Below are positions 6,190 through 13,069 of a stretch of 20,205 bases of DNA, piece by piece (positions within the stretch are counted from its first letter, which is position 1; the number at the start of each line of letters is the position of its first letter). A program made the position numbers and the translations under genes. This DNA comes from Oscillospiraceae bacterium (GTDB taxonomy: Bacteria; Bacillota_A; Clostridia; Oscillospirales; Ruminococcaceae): the NCBI GenBank assembly GCA_900766795.1, contig CAAFWX010000316.1:1-20205 (forward strand), in the 5' to 3' direction. Under the pieces are notes generated by a model. It ran no database searches, was not told where the DNA came from, and worked only from the letters and a program-made list of their open reading frames with translations.

Positions 6190-6872
6190 ACTCATTCAGA
6201 TTTCTGCTTTCGCGCACCGTCAAGCGCTGGTTAATCCCCGTGCTGTCGCTGCTGTTCGGAGGAGCGCTTTTGGTTGTGCTTATTCTGGAGCCGGGCGAGG
6301 TCGGCACAACAGACTATCTCATCAGCATCACGATGGGCTGCTGCACCGCTTCGGTAATGCTGACAATGATTCACGGAGTATTCCTCTCCACCGATATCAC
6401 GGGAAACCGCTGCATTCGCTCCTCGCCTATCGCAAAGCAGCTTATAACAAGAAGCGTGCCCATATTCTTCTGTGCGCTCGCCGTACTGTGCTCGCTGCTG
6501 TTCTGCGGGATTTATTCTGCGGCAGTCGTCCTGCGCGGCGAACCTATATCTTACGTTTCGGACACTGTTATGCTGTCGGGCGCTTCGGTTTTCTTCTGCA
6601 CCGTAATGGCAACAATCGCTGTCAACTTCCGCTACGGAATGATTCTGATGATATACGGCTATCTTCCCATGCTGGTGTGCTTTTTTCTTCTGCCAAAGGG
6701 CATTAAAATGAACGGCTTCGGGCTGCCTGTCGGCGCGGCAATCGGCTTTTTTGTGGCTGCCTGCGCTGCGGCGCTTGTCATAAGCATTATCATAAGCGAG
6801 ATTGTTTTCCGTAAGGTAAACTTTAAGTCCTACGAAAACTCGGAGCTGGCACAAATGCAATGCCACAAGTGA
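6186..6872 (+). CDS. ABC transporter membrane subunit (second permease)
   Basis: A 228-residue protein with about six hydrophobic segments (near residues 13-34, 44-68, 88-116, 126-147, 150-170 and 180-207). The open frame begins further upstream, but GAGGAGG stands at the right distance before the ATG at 6186, which overlaps the previous stop in ATGA, so this is the start. Together with the preceding permease it probably forms a heterodimeric membrane part driven by the ATPase at 4598. The motif HGVFLSTDITGNRCIRSSPIAK (split here as residues ~63-84) resembles cytoplasmic-loop sequences of ABC-2 proteins, but this is a loose match. Confidence 0.85.
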   Translation: MNSFRFLLSRTVKRWLIPVLSLLFGGALLVVLILEPGEVGTTDYLISITMGCCTASVMLTMIHGVFLSTDITGNRCIRSSPIAKQLITRSVPIFFCALAVLCSLLFCGIYSAAVVLRGEPISYVSDTVMLSGASVFFCTVMATIAVNFRYGMILMIYGYLPMLVCFFLLPKGIKMNGFGLPVGAAIGFFVAACAAALVISIIISEIVFRKVNFKSYENSELAQMQCHK

Positions 6873-6912
6873 GTAATAAAATTCACCAAACTTTCACAAA
6901 TCCCACGCTTAA

Positions 6913-6940
6913 TTTACACCCGAGCCGTTTATACTATAAT
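6913..6940 (+). promoter_or_regulatory. Promoter in the gene-free gap
   Basis: TTTACA (6913-6918) and TATAAT (6935-6940) are 16 bases apart on the plus strand. No open frame with a start codon lies between it and the terminator at 7012. Confidence 0.75.
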
Positions 6941-6942
6941 CA

Positions 6943-6966
6943 CTGAAGCGGAACAAAGCGCTTCAG
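6943..6966. promoter_or_regulatory. Perfect dyad just downstream of the orphan promoter
   Basis: CTGAAGCG-GAACAAAG-CGCTTCAG is a perfect 8-bp inverted repeat. It begins 3 bases after the -10 and spans the predicted start of transcription, so it could be a repressor site or, in part, a 5' RNA hairpin. No regulator in the window obviously matches it. Confidence 0.6.
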
Positions 6967-7052
6967 ACAAAATACCGACACCGACCCTTTCATATAATTA
7001 CCAACCAAACCAGCATTAATGCCCCGTAGGAAACTGCGGGGCATTAATGTTT
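6947..7052 (+). ncRNA. Candidate small non-coding RNA
   Basis: The unit runs from the predicted start after the TATAAT at 6940 to the end of a strong terminator, about 105 bases. It contains no ATG, GTG or TTG start with a usable frame, and no ribosome-binding site. A dyad lies at its 5' end and a 15-bp hairpin with a GAAA loop at its 3' end. The alternative is that the terminator simply ends the upstream ABC operon and the promoter match is fortuitous. I do not recognise an RNA family. Confidence 0.4.
7015..7052 (+). terminator. Strong terminator-like hairpin with GNRA loop
   Basis: ATTAATGCCCCGTAG (7015-7029) pairs with CTGCGGGGCATTAAT (7034-7048) around a GAAA tetraloop, including one T-G wobble: a 15-bp stem. 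The T-run after it is short (GTTTC). The hairpin is symmetrical enough to be read on either strand. Confidence 0.75.
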
Positions 7053-7101
7053 CCCGCGGTCAAATTACGCGGCGGGCTGTGCAGTGCCGTCCAAACACAA
7101 A

Positions 7102-7137
7102 AACGCACGGGAGAAATACACTCCCGTGCGTTCGTTT
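7102..7137. terminator. Bidirectional terminator between the ABC and glycogen regions
   Basis: AACGCACGGGAG (7102-7113) and CTCCCGTGCGTT (7121-7132) form a perfect 12-bp stem with a 7-base loop. CGTTTTT follows on the plus strand and TTTGTG on the minus strand. It lies just past the stop of the minus-strand GNAT gene (7146) and closes that operon. Confidence 0.9.
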
Positions 7138-7145
7138 TTCGCGAA

Positions 7146-7706
7146 TTATTCCTGCGGCAGAATACCGTTTTTGTTCCAGCGCAGAACTGTCTTATAGCCG
7201 AGCTTTGCATACCATGCCGCAACTCCCGTATAGTGAATCTGGCTGTAATCATAGCCCTCGTCCTTTAGAAGCTGAGTTGCAAGCTTTACCATAGTAAGCC
7301 CCAACCCTTTGTTGCGGTATTCGGGGAGCGTACCCACACAGCCCGGACCGCCTATACGCAGCTTTCGTCCGTTTATGACGTGAGTGCCGTTGTCCTCCAC
7401 AAGACAGAAGCAGGCAACCTTTCCCTCCACAAAGCCGCAGAGTATTCTGTCGTTTTCGCCGAAGAAGTCGCGCCAGCCCTCGTCAACCTTTTCAACCTCT
7501 TTCTTGAAGCTGTCAATGTCGCCGTCATAAAACCCGAAAGATACGCTGCCGTCAAATTCCCTCTGATACCTGTCGCAATCGAACTCGTCAAGCGGAAGAA
7601 GCATTTCCTCAAACACCGCCCCATCGGGCATTTTGCCAAGGTTTTCGCTCTCAAAGAAATTCGGGTGAATGCTGCGCATAAGCGAGATAATTTCCTGTCT
7701 GTTCAT
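7146..7706 (-). CDS. GNAT-family N-acetyltransferase
   Basis: A 186-residue protein. The acetyl-CoA-binding motif A is clear at ~119-140: a GGPGCVGTLPEYRNKGLG stretch with the R/Q-x-x-G-x-G/A pyrophosphate loop (RNKGLG), then a helix TMVKLATQLL. The C-terminal ending YAKLGYKTVLRW is the usual motif B end. The first ~85 residues are a family-specific N-terminal part. AGGAGG stands 6 bases before the ATG. It is the last gene of the minus-strand glgP-GH13 run, 28 bases after the previous stop. The acceptor substrate cannot be predicted, and nothing ties it functionally to glycogen metabolism beyond co-location. Confidence 0.9.
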   Translation of the reverse strand: MNRQEIISLMRSIHPNFFESENLGKMPDGAVFEEMLLPLDEFDCDRYQREFDGSVSFGFYDGDIDSFKKEVEKVDEGWRDFFGENDRILCGFVEGKVACFCLVEDNGTHVINGRKLRIGGPGCVGTLPEYRNKGLGLTMVKLATQLLKDEGYDYSQIHYTGVAAWYAKLGYKTVLRWNKNGILPQE

Positions 7707-7734
7707 CTGTTTCCTCCTGTTTTCCCAAAGCTTG

Positions 7735-8157
7735 TCAGCTAAGCTCCACGCATTTCAGCCCCTCAACGCTGTCGAGGAACTCCAGAAGCACATCCAGCCC
7801 CTCGCCGTCGTTGCAGCCGAAGTCGATGTACAGCATTATGCTGTTGTCCGCGTCTGCGTCAATGCAGTCCATATAGTGAAGATAATGGTTCTCGTCATCG
7901 TCGATATTCTCGAACATCTTCTCTGTCACCGCCGCGCACACCGCTTCTTTTTCCTCCGCGGAAAGCTCACGGTCAAAGGTAAGCTCACACATAACGTCGG
8001 GATAGCTGTACGGCGAGCCTTTCAGCGCGTAGGAATAGTCATTGCTGCTTTGCTCCTCCGCTTTGTGGGTGAACCGGTATATTCCCCACGAGCCAAGCGC
8101 CAGCACCAGCAATGCAAGCACAACCGCAAGGCAGATATTTTCGGCTTTGTCGGACAT
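7735..8157 (-). CDS. Single-TM protein of unknown function
   Basis: A 140-residue protein with a short cytoplasmic N-terminus (MSDKAEN), one membrane segment at ~8-27 and an acidic extracytoplasmic domain (~30-140). The domain contains LTFDRELSAEEKEAV and LYIDFGCNDGEGLDVLLEFLD segments, suggesting a small alpha/beta fold. There is no lipobox, so it is probably anchored by the uncleaved N-terminal helix. GAGAGGT precedes the ATG. It lies 27 bases after the GH13 gene and 28 bases before the GNAT gene and is probably co-transcribed with them. I do not recognise the family. Confidence 0.75.
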   Translation of the reverse strand: MSDKAENICLAVVLALLVLALGSWGIYRFTHKAEEQSSNDYSYALKGSPYSYPDVMCELTFDRELSAEEKEAVCAAVTEKMFENIDDDENHYLHYMDCIDADADNSIMLYIDFGCNDGEGLDVLLEFLDSVEGLKCVELS

Positions 8158-8184
8158 GTTCGTCTACCTCTCCCCTGCCGCGCG

Positions 8185-10071
8185 TTATACCTTGCAGTAT
8201 ATTACCGCGTAGTCAAAGGGCGCCACGGTAACGGTACCGTCCGCAATGCCCCTGCCGTAGCGGTCAAACGCGGGAACAAAGTCATAGAACATATCCGTTT
8301 TGTCGTTCTTTATCGTGAAGTTTCTTCCTCGGGTGCTCTTGTTGAGATAGATGATTGCCGCTTCGCGGGTTATGCGGTCATAGCGCGCAAACACGCACAC
8401 GTTATCGTCGCACTCGATAAAGCGCATATCGCCCTGCTCAAAGGCGCGGGTACCCTTTCTGACTTTGGAAAGCCCTCTTGTGAAGTCCACGAGGTCAAGA
8501 TTCTCACGTCCCCACGGATAGCAGCGGCGGTTGAACGGGTCGCGGTATCCCTCCATGCCCGCCTCGTCGCCGTAGTAGACCGAAGGAATGCCCGGCAGGA
8601 AGAACTGAAGCACCATCGCGCACTTCATCAGCGCGACTCCGTAGAGGTACTGCGCGCCGTCAAGGTAGCGCTCGCACTGCCAGTCCTTGTCGTGCCAGCC
8701 GACCTCCTCGCCGCCAAGCCTTGTCAGCGCGCGCTCGGTGTCGTGGGTGGACAGGAAGTTCATCAGCATATCAATTGCGGGCTTCGGGTAGTGGTCAAGA
8801 ATTGACATAATGCTGTCAACAAACATATTCGCATCGGCATACTTGACATAGTTCAGGATTGCCTCCTTGAACGGGTAGTTCATAACCGAATCAAGCTGCC
8901 CGCCGATAAGATAGCGGCGGCGCACGCCGTAGCTTTCCTTGTTGGAAGCGTCCTCCCAGACCTCGCCGTAGATTATCTTGTCGCCGCCCAGCTTCTTGAC
9001 AGCCCTGTTGAGATTGTCGAGAAACTCATCGGGAAGCTCGTCCGCAACGTCCAGACGCCAGCCGCACGCGCCGTTCTTTATCCACTTCTGGAGGATTCCG
9101 TCGTCGCCGCAGATGTAATTCGTGTACTGCTCGTTGTTTTCGTTGACGTTCGGAAGCGTGGTGATTCCCCACCAGCTTTCGTATCTGTCGGGATATGCCG
9201 TGAAGGAGTACCACGGGTAGTAGGGCGAGTTTCTGTCGCGGTATGCGCCGGTGTTTTCGCCGTATCTTCCGAACTTGTTGAAGTAGACGGAATCCGCGCC
9301 CGTGTGGGAGAACACACCGTCAAGGATAACGCTTATGCCCATATCCCTTGCCTTTGCGCAAAGCTCCTTGAAGTCCTCCTCGGTGCCAAGCATGGGGTCA
9401 ATCTTCTCGTAGTTTGCGGTGTTGTAGCGGTGGTTTTCGTGCGCCTCAAAAATGGGGTTCAGATATATTACCGTAACTCCCAGCGACTGAATGTAGGGCA
9501 GCTTGTCAATAATACCCTGCAAATCGCCGCCGAAGTAGTCGTTGTTGCGGACGATACCCTTGCTGTCGGGCTTATAGTTGGGCGTGCCGTACCAATCGTC
9601 GCGGAGTATTCTGTCCGAGGGTACGCCCTCGTGCACCTTTCCGCTCTTGCAGAAGCGGTCGGGGAATATCTGATACATAACCCCGCCGCGGATAAACTCG
9701 GGTGTGTAGAGGTTCTCGTCAAAAACCGTGAGCTGGAAAAGCTCCTCGCCCTCGAAAACGCCCTGACTTGCGCCCCTGCGCTTGATGTAGCGCCGTCTGC
9801 CGTCAAGAATGCAGGTGAAGTAGTAGTGGTGAAGCCCTGTGTTGTTCGGAGTAAACACGCAGGAATAAATGTTGTCATCGCCGCTCTCGTCCTGCAAATC
9901 AAGCTCGATAAACCGCTCCTTATAGCCCGGGCGGAACATTACCAGAGTAAGCCCCTGAACCGGCATGAGCTTTGGAATGCGGACATTGAAAATGCTGGGC
10001 TGACCGCGGCGAAGCGCTCCGAAAGGGTGCTTGTAGCCGGTGTCGAAACAATCAAATATGGGGAGGCTCAT
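8185..10071 (-). CDS. GH13 alpha-amylase-family glycoside hydrolase (neopullulanase/maltogenic amylase-like)
   Basis: A 628-residue enzyme with no signal peptide, so it acts in the cytoplasm. Residues ~20-115 look like the N-terminal beta domain common in neopullulanase-type enzymes. The GH13 barrel follows with its conserved regions: DGVFSH (D251, H256), GWRLDVADE with the nucleophile D341 and R339, YGEVWED with the acid/base E370, and STHDTER with H443 and D444. The start of the barrel (VMYQIFPDRF, 131-140) and a C-terminal beta domain (~540-628) are present. All catalytic residues are intact. It should hydrolyse alpha-1,4 (and perhaps alpha-1,6) bonds in maltodextrins or glycogen. AAGGAG lies 7 bases before the ATG. 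It follows glgP, with a hairpin between them, so phosphorylase and hydrolase probably act on the same store. The exact subfamily is not certain. Confidence 0.93.
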   Translation of the reverse strand: MSLPIFDCFDTGYKHPFGALRRGQPSIFNVRIPKLMPVQGLTLVMFRPGYKERFIELDLQDESGDDNIYSCVFTPNNTGLHHYYFTCILDGRRRYIKRRGASQGVFEGEELFQLTVFDENLYTPEFIRGGVMYQIFPDRFCKSGKVHEGVPSDRILRDDWYGTPNYKPDSKGIVRNNDYFGGDLQGIIDKLPYIQSLGVTVIYLNPIFEAHENHRYNTANYEKIDPMLGTEEDFKELCAKARDMGISVILDGVFSHTGADSVYFNKFGRYGENTGAYRDRNSPYYPWYSFTAYPDRYESWWGITTLPNVNENNEQYTNYICGDDGILQKWIKNGACGWRLDVADELPDEFLDNLNRAVKKLGGDKIIYGEVWEDASNKESYGVRRRYLIGGQLDSVMNYPFKEAILNYVKYADANMFVDSIMSILDHYPKPAIDMLMNFLSTHDTERALTRLGGEEVGWHDKDWQCERYLDGAQYLYGVALMKCAMVLQFFLPGIPSVYYGDEAGMEGYRDPFNRRCYPWGRENLDLVDFTRGLSKVRKGTRAFEQGDMRFIECDDNVCVFARYDRITREAAIIYLNKSTRGRNFTIKNDKTDMFYDFVPAFDRYGRGIADGTVTVAPFDYAVIYCKV

Positions 10072-10101
10072 TTTTGTTCTCCTTGATATAGAGATAATAT
10101 T

Positions 10102-10135
10102 TCACAAAATCGGCGCCGCAAAGCAGCAGCGCCGA
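10102..10135 (-). terminator. Stem-loop between glgP and the GH13 gene
   Basis: TCGGCGC (10110-10116) and GCGCCGA (10129-10135) form a 7-bp stem, followed on the minus strand by TTTTGTG. The T-run is imperfect, so it may only partly end transcription after glgP and reduce expression of the GH13 gene. No convincing separate promoter was seen before the GH13 gene. Confidence 0.6.
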
Positions 10136-10158
10136 AGTTTTATGCCGTTGTCGTCAGA

Positions 10159-12555
10159 TTACTTAAGGTTCCAGATATCTCTTGCGTAGTCGGTAACTGC
10201 ACGGTCAGCAGAGAATCTGCCTGCGCCTGCGATATTCATAAGAGACTTTCTGTTCCACTCCTCGGGGGTCTTGTAAACCTCGGAGATGTAAGCCTGTGTT
10301 CCGCGGTAGCTGTCGAAGTCTGCGAGCGCCATGTAGAAGTCCTTGGTCTTGATGGAGTTTGCAACCTCCTCAAAGGTAGCGCCGTTGATTCCGTTGTACA
10401 TGCGGGTCATTACATCGCGGATAACCTGAGAGCCGTTGATGTAGTCCTCGGGACGGTAGCCTCTCATGCGAAGCTCGTTTACCTCGGGTGTTCTCATACC
10501 GAAGATGAAGATATTGTCGGTGCCGACAGCCTCGTGAATCTCAACGTTTGCGCCGTCGTAGGTACCGATGGTGAGCGCACCGTTCAGCATAAGCTTCATG
10601 TTGCCCGTACCGGAAGCCTCTGTACCTGCAAGGGAAATCTGCTCGGAAACCTCTGCCGCAGGCATGAGAATCTCGGACAGGGTTACGCGGTAGTCCTCAA
10701 GGAACACAACGGAAAGCTTTTCGCGAAGCTTGGGGTCGTGCTTGATTTCCTCGCCGATGCACCAAATCATCTTGATAATCTGCTTTGCGATGTAGTAGCC
10801 GGGAGCCGCCTTGGAAGCAAAGATGTAGGTCTTGGGCACGAAAGGAGCGTCGGGGTTCTGCTTGAGGTAGTTGTAGTCAGCGATGATGTTCATTGCATTG
10901 AGCTGCTGACGCTTGTACTCATGCAGGCGCTTTACCTGTACGTCAAAGATGGAATCGAGATTAAGCTTTGTGCCGGTGGTCTTTTCAACATACTCCGCAA
11001 AGCGCTCCTTGTTTGCGCGCTTAATTTTGCCGAGCTGCTCGAGAACGGACTTGTCGTTAGCGAACACCTGGAACTTGATAAGCTCCGAAGCGTCCTTCTT
11101 GAAGCCCTCGCCGATACACTCCGAGAGCAGGTCGGTAAGACCGCGGTTGCTCTGAAGCAGCCATCTTCTGTATGCGATACCGTTGGTGACGTTCTTGAAC
11201 TGGTGAGGTCTGTCAAGTGCCTGAAGATGGAATACATCGTCCTTGATAATCTGGCTGTGAAGCTTGGATACGCCGTTTACGCTGTGGGAAGCGGCAACGC
11301 AGAGGTTTGCCATGTGTACCTTGTTGTCCTGAATGATGGACATTCTGGTAACTCTGCCGGAATCCTGCGTTCTGTTGAACAAATCCTCGCAGTAGCGGCG
11401 GTTAATCTCGCAGATGATGGAGAAGATTCTCGGGAGGATACGCTCGATGAGGTCCTTGTCCCACTTCTCGAGAGCCTCTGCCATAACGGTGTGGTTGGTG
11501 TATGCAAAAGTGTTGGTGACAATGTGCCATGCCTGCTCCCAGCCGTAGCCGCACTCGTCAAGCAGTATTCTCATAAGCTCGGGGATAGCAAGGGTGGGGT
11601 GAGTGTCGTTGATGTGGATAGCAACCTTCTCGTGGAAGTTGTCCATGGTGCCGTAAACCTTCATGTGGCGCATAACGATATCGCTGATGGAGGCTGCGCA
11701 CATAAAGTACTGCTGGCGCAAACGGAGCGCCTTGCCCTCTGCGTGGTTGTCGTTGGGGTAGAGCACCTTGGAGATGGAGTGAGCGATGTTGTTTGCGCCG
11801 AGCGCCTTTGCGTAGTCGCCGGTGTTGAAGGAGCTCATATCAAAGGACATGCTCTCTGCGCTCCACAGACGAAGCTTTGAAACGCCCTTGGAGTCGTAGC
11901 CCGAAACGTACATATCATAGGGAACAGCGTTTACGCTGTTGTAGTTTACATGCTCAATGTGGTGGTAGTTGTCCTCCCAGGACTCCTGAATATAGCCGTC
12001 GAAGCGAACCTCAACAGCCTGGTCGGGAACGGGAACAAGCCATGCGCCGCCGCCGGGAAGCCAGTTGTCGGGAAGCTCTGTCTGCCAGCCGTCAACAATC
12101 TTCTGCTTGAATATACCGTACTCATAACGAATGGAGTAGCCGGTTGCGGGATAGTCGCAGGTTGCAAGACCGTCCATGTAGCAAGCGGCAAGACGACCAA
12201 GACCGCCGTTTCCAAGACCTGCGTCGGGCTCTTCCTCATAAACCTGGTCAATCTTTATGCCCATATCCTTGAGGGCAGCCTCTGCCTCGTCCTGCATTCC
12301 GAGATTATACAGAGAAGTCTTGAGGGAACGTCCCATAAGGAACTCCATGGAGAGGTAGTATACCTGCTTCTTTCCCTGAGAGTTGCACTCGTGCATGAAG
12401 TTGTGACGCTTCTCCTTCATGTAGTTCACGACAACGGAGGACAGCGCACGGTAAACCTCGGTAAGGCTTGCGTTCTTTGCGTCTGTTCTGAAGTCGAACT
12501 CCAGAATACCCTCAATTTGCTTTTTCAGCTCTTCCTTTGTGTAAGGTGATTTCAT
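10159..12555 (-). CDS. glgP: Glycogen/starch/alpha-glucan phosphorylase
   Basis: A 798-residue GT35 enzyme that releases glucose-1-phosphate from the non-reducing ends of alpha-1,4-glucans using phosphate and pyridoxal phosphate; cytosolic. Diagnostic segments are YYLSMEFLMGRSL near 67-78, DAGLGNGGLGRLAACYMD at 111-128, HINDTHPTLAIPELMR at 314-329, VQVKRLHEYKRQQLN at 539-553, and EASGTGNMKLMLNGA at 646-660 with the PLP lysine K654. Length and all motifs are intact. The protein is near the short, compact length typical of Clostridia, with no large insert. AAAGGGG precedes the ATG. A consensus-like promoter lies upstream with a LacI/CcpA-type site further out, suggesting carbon-source control. 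It is the first gene of the glucan-use run continuing to 7146. Confidence 0.98.
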   Translation of the reverse strand: MKSPYTKEELKKQIEGILEFDFRTDAKNASLTEVYRALSSVVVNYMKEKRHNFMHECNSQGKKQVYYLSMEFLMGRSLKTSLYNLGMQDEAEAALKDMGIKIDQVYEEEPDAGLGNGGLGRLAACYMDGLATCDYPATGYSIRYEYGIFKQKIVDGWQTELPDNWLPGGGAWLVPVPDQAVEVRFDGYIQESWEDNYHHIEHVNYNSVNAVPYDMYVSGYDSKGVSKLRLWSAESMSFDMSSFNTGDYAKALGANNIAHSISKVLYPNDNHAEGKALRLRQQYFMCAASISDIVMRHMKVYGTMDNFHEKVAIHINDTHPTLAIPELMRILLDECGYGWEQAWHIVTNTFAYTNHTVMAEALEKWDKDLIERILPRIFSIICEINRRYCEDLFNRTQDSGRVTRMSIIQDNKVHMANLCVAASHSVNGVSKLHSQIIKDDVFHLQALDRPHQFKNVTNGIAYRRWLLQSNRGLTDLLSECIGEGFKKDASELIKFQVFANDKSVLEQLGKIKRANKERFAEYVEKTTGTKLNLDSIFDVQVKRLHEYKRQQLNAMNIIADYNYLKQNPDAPFVPKTYIFASKAAPGYYIAKQIIKMIWCIGEEIKHDPKLREKLSVVFLEDYRVTLSEILMPAAEVSEQISLAGTEASGTGNMKLMLNGALTIGTYDGANVEIHEAVGTDNIFIFGMRTPEVNELRMRGYRPEDYINGSQVIRDVMTRMYNGINGATFEEVANSIKTKDFYMALADFDSYRGTQAYISEVYKTPEEWNRKSLMNIAGAGRFSADRAVTDYARDIWNLK

Positions 12556-12617
12556 TTTTGTTGACCCCTTTCATTTATACGGCACAATGCCACATCTTGC
12601 TAATAATAACAAATATA

Positions 12618-12646
12618 ATTATACTATTATTCTGCTGAAATTTCAA
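12618..12646 (-). promoter_or_regulatory. Promoter of glgP
   Basis: On the minus strand TTGAAA (12646-12641) and TATAAT (12623-12618) are 17 bases apart, about 60 bases before the glgP start. The 12556-12799 gap otherwise holds AT-rich DNA and one cre-like site, with no gene seen. Confidence 0.88.
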
Positions 12647-12730
12647 GTTCTTTACCCCATTACTGTAACAAAAAACAAATTCCAACAGGGTTTTACCGTC
12701 ATTTTAGACAAAATCAATATGCAAAAATTA

Positions 12731-12745
12731 TGGTAAACGTTTTCT
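12731..12745. promoter_or_regulatory. Candidate cre-like / LacI-family operator
   Basis: Minus-strand AGAAAACGTTTACCA has the AAACGTTT palindromic centre and fits most positions of the CcpA cre consensus. It lies about 85 bases upstream of the glgP -35. Location before a glucan-use gene makes carbon control plausible, but it is a single short match. Confidence 0.35.
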
Positions 12746-12792
12746 GCCGCGCGAATAATTACATATTATTCCAATTTATATGCACCCTAAAA

Positions 12793-12831
12793 CGCAAAAC
12801 AGCGGACTTTTCACAGGAAAAAAGCCCGCTG
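12793..12831 (-). terminator. Terminator of the B12-controlled operon
   Basis: On the minus strand CAGCGGGCTTTT pairs with AAAAGTCCGCTG (12800-12831) with one G-T wobble, giving a 12-bp stem followed by TTTTGCGTTTT. It lies about 55 bases past the stop of the small gene at 12884 and before the glgP promoter. Confidence 0.88.
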
Positions 12832-12883
12832 CGCTAACACGCGCTCTGATATTCGACGCTTGAAAGAAATTGTCTATAAACTC

Positions 12884-13054
12884 TCACTGTTTTCTTGCCA
12901 GCGCGTACTCGTCGTCCGAGCTGTAATAGGGGCAGCTTTCGTTTGTGCCGCTCATGAAGCGGTACATCTCGTCCTCGTCGAGATTGACAAGGCAGACGTA
13001 GCACTCCCAATCCTCGTCGTAAACGTAGTTGGAGCAGTCGTCGCAGATTGACAT
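12884..13054 (-). CDS. Small double-CxxC protein (DUF6472-like)
   Basis: A 56-residue protein in a frame too short for most gene callers. AAGGAG lies 7 bases before the ATG, and the gene starts 15 bases after the stop of the barrel-DUF4430 gene, so it is the last gene of the riboswitch operon. The sequence has paired cysteines CDDC (4-7) and CYVC (18-21), then SCPYY (C41), in an acidic, aromatic-rich chain (NLDEDEMYRF, SSDDEYALARKQ). The pattern agrees with my recollection of DUF6472 proteins, common in Clostridia and of unknown function; four cysteines in two CxxC pairs suggest a small metal (zinc or iron) knuckle. There is no signal peptide, so it is probably cytoplasmic. Family name is from memory; the gene itself is well supported. 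Confidence 0.88.
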   Translation of the reverse strand: MSICDDCSNYVYDEDWECYVCLVNLDEDEMYRFMSGTNESCPYYSSDDEYALARKQ

Positions 13055-13069
13055 AATATCTCTCCTTTC

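Noticed and set aside
6092..6706. A 204-codon plus-strand open frame across the permease junction
   Set aside because: It is an out-of-frame reading of two coupled membrane-protein genes; Arg/His-rich with no ribosome-binding site.
7669..8805. A 378-codon plus-strand open frame across the single-TM and GH13 genes
   Set aside because: It overlaps two well-supported minus-strand genes and encodes a low-complexity Val/Ala/His-rich chain with no known domain.
10534..11880. A 448-codon open frame on the plus strand opposite glgP
   Set aside because: It is fully antisense to a gene with all phosphorylase motifs, has no ribosome-binding site of note and no recognisable domain; long antisense frames are common in such GC-rich codon patterns.
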